A stretch of 64,000 nt of DNA from Neurospora tetraspora (taxonomy: Eukaryota; Ascomycota; Sordariomycetes; Sordariales; Sordariaceae). Positions 22,846 to 31,764 of the stretch are shown here, one piece after another. The position numbers were made by a program, and so were the translations under genes. The stretch lies in NCBI RefSeq assembly GCF_033439725.1, contig NW_026944383.1, positions 2,604,001 through 2,668,000 of the forward strand, given 5' to 3'. How positions within the stretch are numbered: position 1 is the stretch's first letter; each line of letters starts with the position of its first letter. The notes under the pieces are model-generated. The model was not told the DNA's origin. It saw nothing but the letters and a program-made list of their open reading frames with translations, and ran no database searches.

Positions 22846-23400
22846 GTTAGAAGTACTAAGTATATAGAGTAGGTGTCAGGGGTAAACGAAGGCAATGAAA
22901 ACGGTTCTAGAAACGGCGGCGGCATTTTTGGCTGAGTCATCCAAACCCCTGTAAAAAAACTACAAAAAATTACTCCCATAGACAAGCCACCGATATGTCT
23001 GCTTATCTATGGGAGTGGGAAGGATATGAAACGGGTCTTTTAATCACGTGGTAGGGTCAAAAAACTGAACCACTACCTCCCATATCCATATCGTTCGGAC
23101 GGAGGAATTACGGTGAGTGGGGAGCCGGCGCTAAAAAGATGAATATAATTGGGCGGATTACGAGAAAAGTTGACCGTCCTGACACTGCGGCTAGATCTTT
23201 TACACGGGTAACACCAAGATTGCACTCGGTCAGAAGACCATTCCTGATTGGTTCCTAGTACTCCTCGGCCCAGTTATGTGTATGCAGTTAGTCGTCGAGT
23301 CTGATGAGAGCGTGGCAAGGGAATCTCTCGCTCTTATTTTGTTGGATCACGGTTTGGTAATCTACTACGACAAACTGATCACAATGGACCTCCTTCATAC

Positions 23401-23454
23401 CTGCCTTAACCTACCTTCTTCATCTGCCTGCCTTAACCTACCTTCTTCATCTGC
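23401..23454. repeat. Perfect tandem pair, 27-base unit
   Basis: A 27-base unit starting CTGCCTTAACC is duplicated exactly, about 110 bases upstream of the exonuclease start codon, so it lies in its leader or promoter. Confidence 0.9.
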
Positions 23455-23563
23455 CTCTTCCCTTCCATCCTGGCATGTCATAACCATGGTGGTTGGCTTG
23501 CAACACACTGCCGGCGCAGCCGCCAACACCTTTGTAGACGAGTCGATTGGCTGAGAGAGCTGC

Positions 23564-24412
23564 ATGCCAGGACTGCGAAACAAGGTGACGGCGGCGTTGA
23601 GACCTTCCAAGTCAAGTATGGCGACGGATACTACTCCGCCGACCCCAACCTTGATCTCATCCCTTCCAGACCTCCGGGTCTTCCTCTCCTCGATCCCTCC
23701 GCCCAGCACGTTCTATCTGGACCTTGAGGGCAAAAGTCTCAGCCGCAATAGAACCCTCTCCCTCTTGACGGTACTCGTCCTTCCCACGCAAGCAACCAGC
23801 ATTGTCGATGTCCAAACCCTCGGCGAATCTGCTTTCACCACTCCCGGCATAGGCGGAAATACCCTCAAAGCCATCCTCGAGGATGCCCACACTTCTAAAT
23901 GCTTCTGGGACGTACGCAATGATGCGGACGCCCTCTGGGCGCACCATAAGGTCCGTCTCACGGGTGTCACAGACGTCCAGCTCCTCGAGAATGCATCCCG
24001 CGTCTGCGACAAGACCTACCTCCGCGGGCTCGACAAATGTGTCGAGAAGGATCTTGGGTTGAAATTCATGGAGGTGCATCGCTGGGTCAAAACCAAGAAG
24101 GAGGTGCAGGCTCTGATGCCCAACGACATCTTCGCCCGCCGCCCTTTGGACGCCAAAACGGTGCAGTACTGCGTCAATGATGTCGTTTACCTACCTGCGC
24201 TCCACAACCTCTACGCCAAGCGCATCACTAGCGAATGGCTGGGAAAAGCTATAGATAAATGGCTTGAGAAGATGGAAGAGGACGAGGTGGACGCAAGGGA
24301 ACGGGATACGTTCGGAGATGACTATGGCGACTACTACGACTATGACGACGGTCCTGTGAGCTCGAAAGACGCCGTGGGGGACGACACATTTGATAGTTGC
24401 TGGGAGAAGTGA
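23564..24412 (+). CDS. DEDDy 3'-5' exonuclease domain protein (282 aa)
   Basis: A single exon. The protein is almost entirely one DnaQ-like 3'-5' exonuclease domain of the RNase D/WRN type. Exo I is FYLDLEGKSL (Asp53, Glu55), Exo II lies in WDVRNDADAL (an Asp at 120 or 122) and Exo III is YCVND (Tyr202 with Asp206, the Yx3D form). All catalytic residues are present, so it should be an active metal-dependent nuclease on RNA or DNA. No helicase or HRDC domain is attached. The C-terminal tail is acidic and Tyr/Asp-rich (GDDYGDYYDYDD). A start at Met19 (MATDTT) is a plausible alternative to the ATG at 23564. It lies upstream of the NLR gene on the same strand, about 1.1 kb away; no link between them is shown. 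Confidence 0.87.
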   Translation: MPGLRNKVTAALRPSKSSMATDTTPPTPTLISSLPDLRVFLSSIPPPSTFYLDLEGKSLSRNRTLSLLTVLVLPTQATSIVDVQTLGESAFTTPGIGGNTLKAILEDAHTSKCFWDVRNDADALWAHHKVRLTGVTDVQLLENASRVCDKTYLRGLDKCVEKDLGLKFMEVHRWVKTKKEVQALMPNDIFARRPLDAKTVQYCVNDVVYLPALHNLYAKRITSEWLGKAIDKWLEKMEEDEVDARERDTFGDDYGDYYDYDDGPVSSKDAVGDDTFDSCWEK

Positions 24413-25532
24413 ACTGTTGGGAGGCACGGCAACAGAATGGATTGATGGGGGAAAGGTTGCAGCCCAGTTGTGGGCGGCAGAAACATGGGCGGTCTGGAAG
24501 TGCCCAGGCGGTGGTCCATCTGCAACACACCCATAGACTGCCTAGTCTGAAGCCATGGCCAACCTCCCCCCCCCCCCCCCGAATACTAAGTACAAGTTCC
24601 ATGGTGTTGGCCTTCCTCTGTTATCTTCGTTGAGGCGGCATCTCCAGGGGTTGGTGGTGGAATGAGACGGTTGCGGGGACGCGGCGGGCCCGCTCCTTTT
24701 TGGGTGAGTTTCCCTCGTGACTTCTCGGCGCTTACAGTAAAATCGCGTTTCGGTCGGTCTCCGAGATACTTAGAGACGCTCAATCTTTTAGCAATAGATG
24801 GCGAGGACCAAATGCGATGGAGAGCCTCTTTCGGGAATTCTAGCCACGGCTATAATCGATACTATCTCAACAGAATGACGCGCCGCCCGGCAGTTCTACG
24901 TTCCTGGGCAAAACTTCCTCTCGGTGCTCGCCGGTAACCCTAACCCGCTGTGTTAATCTTGGGATTTCGTTTTGAGGCTTCACATTCGGAAAGTTCGTCT
25001 ACGCTCACACCTTCTTTTCCTCACCTCACCGTTCCTGAATGTACCTTCTTCCCTGAAGCTCACCGTGACTTTCAACCACGTGATGTGGAGGGCATCAGAG
25101 CGAGCAAGCATCCAATCAAGACCATCTTCCCAATGCATTGCCTTCTCCTCTTTACCCATCCACTCAGAGCAGCTCTCCACTACAGTAAAGGCTGAGGAGA
25201 GGCCTCCCATATATGTCCCAACGCCTTTCCTTTCCGGGCTTGGCGCCCTGGGCCTCTCAATCACCTATGCCCAACGATGTACCCAACGCGATATTGACGA
25301 GTCTTCTGCTTGCAAGACAACTGTGCGAAGAGGCTGTGCCCGATACCTCTACTCAGTTCCCGTCGGTTGTGGTGGAAGTCAGAGTCCAACTTTCTTTTTG
25401 CCAGACATCTCGTCCATCGCGCGACACCGAAAATATCACCATTTTGAACGCGAGGATTGATACGGACGTTTGGAAACCGACAAGCGTTGGTGTCGTCGTT
25501 ATCAGATCGGACAAGGCACCCGCTCCACGACA
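24413..25532. other. Intergenic and NLR leader
   Basis: About 1.1 kb with no supported gene. A C15 tract lies at 24566-24580. Open frames overlapping 24972-25530 run on both strands without motifs. Confidence 0.45.
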
Positions 25533-28500
25533 ATGGGGGACGATCTCAAGTACGCCGCTCCTGCAAGCAAGAACGGCTTTGAGATTGCGATACTCTGCGC
25601 ACTACCCAAGGAACGAGCAGCTGTTTTGTTACTCCTCGACGATCTCTGGGATGGAAAGGGCAGTAACCGGCACCGGTATGCCAGGGCCGAAGGGGACGTC
25701 AACATCTACACGCATGGGCGGATCGGGAGGTTCAATGTAGTTATCGTCCTTCTTGACACCATGGGCAAAGTCCCGGCTGCCGGTGCAGCTACCGCCGTCC
25801 GAATCAGTTACCCCAATATTTCCCTAGCCCTGATCGTCGGCATTTGCGCCGGGGTGCCGTTCCCCAAGAAGAGTCAGGAAGTCATCCTCGGCGACATCGT
25901 TGTCAGCAACATCCTGATTCACCGCGACTTTGGAAGACAATACTCCGATCGCTTTAAGGCCAAGGTTGAAGCCGAGGATGTGTACGGCCGACCGAACAAG
26001 AATATTCGGAGCTTGCTTAGGTCGCTGGGAGACGATGGTTGTCCTGAGGTCGAAGAACAAGCTGCAGAGTACCTACGGCAGCTTCAGGAGAAAAATGATA
26101 CAGACCCAAAGCAGGAAACCGGCAAATACAAATACCCTGGAGTAGACAAGGACAAACTTTTTGGCGATGCCTACGAACATAAACATCACGACCCTACCTT
26201 GGATTGCGGCTGTTGCACACAAGGTTCTACCTGCGAGGGATCCCGGGAAATTGAGTGTGATGAACTCGGCTGCGACGACAATTTGTTGGTTCCGAGGCAA
26301 AGACTTACTCGACATCGTGCCCAAGGATCGACCCCGCTTCCTCAGATACACATTGGCCGTATGGGGTCCGGAGACAGTGTCATACGCTCTGCCCAGCACC
26401 GCAATGCTCTCGCTGCCGAAGGAGTCATCGGCATAGAGATGGAGGGTGCGGGAGCTTGGGACGAACTGCCTTCTATTGTGATCAAAGGGGTATGTGACTA
26501 CGCTGACAGCCACAAAAGTAAAATGTGGCAGGACTATGCGGCGGCTACTGCTGCATCAGTTGCGAAGGCTGTTTTGGATGAGTACCCAGGGAGCGGAAGG
26601 GTTTCTGGGGACACACATGGTCCGCAAGAAGCTATGAACCCGCTTGTTGATTCTGCAAGGCACCAGGAGATGCAGCAAATGTCAGAGAAGGATCAGCAAT
26701 GCTTAAAGGACTTGCGCATTACCAATCCTCGCCACGATAAAACCCGCATCGAACAGACCAAAGGCGGTCACTATAGAGTCAAATTCTCTCTTCGGGGTAT
26801 GCCGAGGTCAAACAACTTCGTGCCTCGACCCTCTGATATTACGGATATTGAGAAATCTCTTCTTCCTCACCACCCGAAAAAACAAGGGTGCAATGTCTTT
26901 GTTCTTCACGGGCTCGGCGGAATTGGGAAAACTCAACTAGCTGTCAACTTTGCACGGCAATACCAAGCTGCCTTCAGCGCCATCTTTTGGCTGGACGGCA
27001 CATCAGAAGACAGCCTTAAACAAAGCTTTGCCAGTTGTGCAAAGAGGATACCAAAAGACCAGATTCCTGAGAATATCAGAAGTCCAAAAACAGGCGATGA
27101 AGTCGATCTTAACGATATTGTGGAGCACGTACAAGAGTGGCTCGCAGAAGATAACAATGTCGATTGGCTTTTGATCTTCGATAACGTTGATCTCGATCAT
27201 ACGCAAGGAGAAAAACCGGGCGCTTATGACATTCGAAAGTATCTTCGGAGTGACCACGGCGCAGTCCTGATTACATCCCGGTTGTCCAAGCTAGCACAGC
27301 TTGGCGAATCTAAGCGCATTAAACGTGCTGACCCAGACTTGAGTAAGAAAATATTCGAGAAGTGGTACGGGAAGGAACTAAGTGAGCACCCCAAGTTACT
27401 ACGAGACCCAACCCTAAAGCTGATGCTAACGCGCTAATTCAGTGATGGATGATGATGCACAAGAGTTGCTGCGTTTATTAGCAGGTCTGCCACTTGCACT
27501 CGCGCAAGCCGCTGCATTTATAGGAGACTTAAACCTATCTGTCGCTGAGTACATTCGCCTATATAAGCAGCAGTGGGGTAAACTCTTCCGGAATACGAAC
27601 TCCGGCCTACTAGACTACGATAATCGCAGCGTGATGACGACCTGGACGATATCATTCAACAAGATCGAGGCGAGGGACAAGAACGCTGGGAATCTACTAC
27701 GGCTTTGGGCTTTTCTCGACAATAGAGAGATGTGGCACAGTCTACTGCAAGTGGCCAGAAATAACCAGGAGCAGTGGCCTGGATGGTTGCGCGATATAGC
27801 GCGCGAAAAGGTTGAGTTTCTCAATGCAGCGGGATTGCTGCTCCGCTACTCTATGATCGAGGCCCGAGAGTCTGAGCAAAGCAGCTATAGCATGCATCCG
27901 GTAGTGCATGAATGGATATCGCATATACAAGATGACGATGGGAAGAGAGTGTTTCTACGGCTAGCGGTAATGTTGATAGGATTTTCAGTGCCCGACCGTA
28001 CGACTAAGAATTATTGGGTACTCCAGCGACGGCTTCTCCCTCATGCGGAGAGGTGCTCATGGTGGATGGGAGAATTAGAAGGAGGAGAGTGTAATATGGA
28101 AGACATTACCATCGGTCATGCAACACATAGCTTGGGCAACCTCTATGTGACTCAGGGCCGGCTAAAGGAGGCTGAAGCGATGTATCAGCGAGCGTTAGAA
28201 GGCAAGGAGAAGGCGCTTGGACCGGATCATACGTCGACTCTCAATACAGTTAACAACTTGGGAAGCCTCTACGCGGATCAGGGCCGGCTAGAGGAGGCTA
28301 AAGCGATGTATCAGCGAGCGCTAGAAGGCAAGGAGAAGGCGCTTGGACCGGATCATACGTCGACTCTCGATACAGTTAACAACTTGGGCCTTCTCTATAA
28401 GACTCAGGGCCGGCTAAAGGAGGCTGAAATGATGTATCAGCGAGCGCTAGAAGGCTACAAGAAGGCGCTGGGACCGGATCATACGTCGACTCTCAATACA

Positions 28501-29469
28501 GTTAACAACTTAGGCAGCCTCTACGCGGATCAGGGCCGATTAAAGGAGGCTGAAGTGATGTATCAGCGAGCGCTAGAAGGCAAGGAGAAGGCGCTTGGAC
28601 CGGATCATACGTCGACTCTCGATACAGTTAACAACTTGGGCCTTCTCTATAAGACTCAGGGCCGGCTAAAGGAGGCTGAAATGATGTATCAGCGAGCGCT
28701 AGAAGGCTACAAGAAGGCGCTGGGACCGGATCATACGTCGACTCTCAATACAGTTAACAACTTAGGCAGCCTCTACGCGGATCAGGGCCGATTAAAGGAG
28801 GCTGAAGTGATGTATCAGCGAGCGCTAGAAGGCAAGGAGAAGGCGCTTGGACCGGATCATACGTCGACTCTCGGTATAGTTCACAACTTGGGCCTTCTCT
28901 ATGTGACTCAGGGCCGGCTAAAGGAGGCTGAAATGATGTATCAGCGAGCGCTAGAAGGCTACAAGAAGGCGCTGGGACCGGATCATACGTCGACTCTCAA
29001 TACAGTTAACAACTTAGGCAGCCTCTACGCGGATCAGGGCCGGCTAGAGGAGGCTAAAGCGATGTATCAGCGAGCGCTAGAAGGCAAGGAGAAGGCGCTT
29101 GGACCGGATCATACGTCGACTCTCGATACAGTTAACAACTTGGGCCTTCTCTATAAGACTCAGGGCCGGCTAAAGGAGGCTGAAATGATGTATCAGCGAG
29201 CGCTAGAAGGCTACAAGAAGGCGCTGGGACCGGATCATACGTCGACTCTCAATACAGTTAACAACTTGGGCAACCTCTACGCGGATCAAGGCCGACTAAA
29301 GGAGGCTGAAGTGATGTATCAACGGGCGCTGTCTGGTTATTCAGCAGCCTTAGGCTCGTCCCACGCGAAATCTCTTCTTGTCATAAAGAATATAGGATCT
29401 TTACAACTTGCAAAAGGTAGCCTCTCTCTGCAAGAACTAATAGTTAAGTTTGCTAACATTTATAACTAG
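25533..29469 (+). CDS. NLR receptor: PNP, NB-ARC and TPR domains (1291 aa, 1 intron)
   Basis: Exons are 25533-27381 and 27443-29469. The intron (61 bases, GTGAGC donor, GCTAAC branch point, CAG acceptor) joins WYGKEL to MMDDDAQELL. Residues 16-350 form a purine nucleoside phosphorylase/5'-methylthioadenosine nucleosidase-like domain (IAILCALPKE, GRMGSGDSVI, EMEGAGAWD, KGVCDYADSH), with a Cys-rich insert at 225-247. Residues 390-412 hold LRITNPRHDKTRIEQTKGG, a linker motif I associate with PNP-NACHT proteins. NB-ARC follows: P-loop GLGGIGKTQ (460-468), Walker B LLIFDNVD (546-553), ITSR (580-583), GLPLAL (631-636). Residues 847-1266 are ten 42-residue TPRs. Such proteins act in fungal self/non-self recognition and incompatibility; the trigger is unknown. 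The ATG at 25533 directly precedes the domain; one at 25470 would add 21 residues. A further 53-base intron at 29417-29469 would replace the last residues with a basic tail ending at 29726 (1359 aa). Confidence 0.9.
28132..29391 (+). repeat. Ten tandem 126-base TPR repeats with a 252-base higher-order period
   Basis: Units begin every 126 bases from 28132 and encode 42 residues each, with the shared core GRLKEAE.MYQRALEG and ALGPDHTSTL. Two types alternate: SLYADQ/EGKEKALG and LLYKTQ/EGYKKALG, giving a 252-base doublet. The doublets 28384-28635 and 28636-28887 are nearly identical in bases. Units 2 and 8 share the rare EEAKAM version. The last unit is diverged and forms the end cap. Confidence 0.95.
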
Positions 29470-29726
29470 GTTCATCGTTGGAAATCGAATCGTCGTTCCA
29501 TTATTCTTCGGCAGATGAAATTACCTCCACGATAGTTGAAGCTCCGCTTCAATTAGGTTCATCAGCCGCGACTAAGACGTCGTTGTGGATGAGGCAATCA
29601 AAAATTTGGAATAACTTACGAGATAAGATACGCAGAACCCCTACGAGAACTACGCCATCTGAGAGGAAGAGGGAGGAAGAGAGAGGAAGAGGGAGGAAGA
29701 GGGAGAAAGAGGGAGGAAGAAGATAG
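29470..29726 (+). other. Possible alternative last exon of the NLR, ending in a purine tract
   Basis: If GTAGCC at 29417 is used as donor and the TAG ending at 29469 as acceptor (branch point GCTAAC just upstream), the frame continues for 85 codons from SSLEIESSFHYSS to a highly charged end, KREKEGGRR, encoded by a GAGGAA-type tract at about 29660-29725. The unspliced reading stops at 29469. Both fit; transcripts would decide. Confidence 0.4.
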
Positions 29727-30189
29727 GGAGTTGCGGATAGAGGCATAAGAATAGACGGAGAGAGACAGAAAAGGGGCTTTTATGGCGTAATAAATCCTGG
29801 TCATTGTCAGTGACCACAAATGAAGACCAGTTTGAGGCCAATCAGCGTTCCAAATCGAGAGCCTTCCCCGAGCTGGTTACAGGTGATTGCTGGGTAAGTC
29901 GCCGGAGAAGGTGTCTTCCGAATGAAAAAGAAAGGAGAGAGAAACCCAGATCACCCAGACAAGGCAGCAGGATGCTTGTCGTCAAATCCCTATCCCAAGT
30001 TGTATCGACGCCAATGCAACTTGTTCAGCCGACTTCATGTCTCTCCTGACAGCGCAACCATCCAATATCTACGAGCGTCTGTATGACAACTACCGCAGAT
30101 GATAGCAGTGGCACGGTATGGTGTTACGATCCAACCAGGGATCACTTATGTAAGCTAGACTAGACAGAACCAACGGACCCGAAGGGTTC

Positions 30190-30222
30190 GGGTCCTCGGG
30201 TCCTCGGGTCCTCGGGTCCGAT
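30190..30222. repeat. TCCTCGGG octamer repeats
   Basis: About three to four copies of an 8-base unit TCCTCGGG in tandem, inside the LTR-like segment. Confidence 0.75.
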
Positions 30223-30244
30223 ATATCGGGTCCGCTGAAGGCCT

Positions 30245-30279
30245 GTATAAAAGAAGGCCTCCCGGCCTTCGTTTTATAC
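30245..30279. repeat. Strong inverted repeat with TATA-like arms
   Basis: GTATAAAAGAAGGCC and GGCCTTCGTTTTATAC pair over 15 bases with one bulge around a TCCC loop. It lies inside the LTR-like segment and could form a stable RNA hairpin. Confidence 0.75.
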
Positions 30280-30780
30280 TGGGCTCTTCAGCAAGCAATA
30301 GCTTTCACAATCAATCAGTACCTTTTGGCTACTACTACCGTTATTCCTACTCCCAGCGATATACTCCTGTGCTTGTAACGGTTCGTCATATATGGATAAC
30401 CGAAAGGGCTTTTTAGATGCCAATCCACCATGGTCGAAGACGTCGTACTTCATCCAACATGGAGCGATAGGTGAAGAGAGTTTCTTCACGGATTGTGTTT
30501 CAAGATAAAAGTTCAGGACATCCCCCGATTTTCGGTTGCCTTATTCTCGCATTCACATCCTATCCTTGTATCATCAGACTTGGACATGCCAGTTGTCAAC
30601 TCTTCAAGACCTTCATAGGAACGGACATCACACCACTCCACGCACACTCGTTCTCCTCTTCCGACTTTTGGACCCGAACTCAATCCGGATCACGTACGTA
30701 TAGTCGAGAGATTCTTTGACATTTTGGAAACGAAGCCATATACACGACATCCAAGAGACCTGAATTCAGCACCAACCTCA

Positions 30781-31078
30781 ATGGATCATACTAACCCCGT
30801 TTACCTGTCTCATCCGCAATCCGAAAAGGACTTTCTGGCTCAATACTACGCCAGGCTCTCCTTAGCGGACACGGGTGCGGACAAAAAAATCTCCCATTCC
30901 TGCAACTGCCCCTTCCACTGTCACGGCTACACCTGAAGCGCCAGCCCAGCAATCCCAGATTGTCACAGAGACCACGGGCACGGGAGCCACAGGCCTCACC
31001 ATCACCACGGTCACGGGCATCGCGGGCACATCCACGCGCACCATAACCGGACCGGACGGAATGCGTGTTATAGACTAG
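30781..31078 (+). pseudogene. Small Thr/Gly-rich reading frame, shifted at an A7 run
   Basis: An ATG at 30781 opens a frame (MDHTNPVYLSHPQSEKDFL and on, Ser/Leu-rich) that runs to an A7 tract at about 30883-30889. Beyond it the coding-like composition (PATAPSTVTATPEAP, then Thr/Gly repeats ending in GPDGMRVID) continues one frame over, to a stop at 31076-31078. One A fewer would join the two into about 98 residues. This may be a broken host gene, a base-calling error in the homopolymer, or chance. No domain is recognised. It lies downstream of the NLR on the same strand. Confidence 0.35.
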
Positions 31079-31764
31079 AGGGAAAGGTGATTCCTGGTAT
31101 GGTTTATACGCAGCGTGGTAGCTCTCAACATATTCAAAATTGATCCATCGCATCCATTCCCTCAGAATCCTCATAAACATCAAACGCAAGAACCAAAAAG
31201 AGGTAAACATAACCATTCAATAAGAATAAACATTAACTAACTACTCGCTCGCTTGCTTTGCCTGCTTTAAAACGACTGTAACCGACTTTCGTCTCCTCCT
31301 CCCATGCTGCTTGCTCTATGGTTTGTAGGGGTATAGAAAAGATAAGCCATCCGCGCCGGTAGTAGTTTAGTAAATGAGGTACGGTTAGCCAGATCACCCG
31401 ATGGTGATAACCTGGATCTAGAAAAGAGAAAAACAAAACATCGAAAAGAATGCCTCCAACTCCATCCATACTTCTTTTCTCTTGACCCGCCGCCGAGTGT
31501 CTTTCCTGTCCGTCTCTGACCGTCTGAAAACGATATGTGTGTGGTATAATAATAAAACAGAAGACCCGAAAGGAGAAGAATCCAAAACGTCAATCCATTA
31601 CTTCATATCGAACCAAAAGCAGCACCCATTTCTCTTCTTTTCCTTGCCGACGTTCCCGTATCTAACCCCACTCCTAACGTCAGCCACCGCCTCTTCCTCA
31701 ACTTCGACCGCTCCCCTCCCCGCAAGGAAGGACTACGCCGGACGATCAGACCAGCAGCAGAACA
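31079..31764. other. Intergenic, 3' side of the large disordered-protein gene
   Basis: About 690 bases, probably including the 3' UTR of the minus-strand gene. No other feature is seen. Confidence 0.45.

Larger units (their letters stand above)
22533..23563. other. Intergenic with short tandem duplications
   Basis: About 1 kb with no supported gene. It holds a 20-base tandem pair at 22806-22845 and a 27-base tandem pair at 23401-23454. The rest is unremarkable. Confidence 0.45.
30122..30382 (+). mobile_element. Possible solo-LTR fossil, LTR-retroelement type (Ty3-like?)
   Basis: About 260 bases starting TGTTACG and ending near TGTAACG, with an internal TATAAAA box and a strong hairpin, look like the long terminal repeat of a fungal LTR retroelement. 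No element body is attached and no clear target duplication was found. It is treated as a fossil of uncertain age; the call rests on general layout only. Confidence 0.3.
29727..30780. other. Intergenic flank of the NLR
   Basis: Apart from the LTR-like segment and its repeats I see no feature here. Short open frames lack motifs. Confidence 0.4.

Noticed and set aside
28132-29391. A CRISPR-like array
   Set aside because: Units are contiguous, in frame and encode TPRs, and the host is a fungus.
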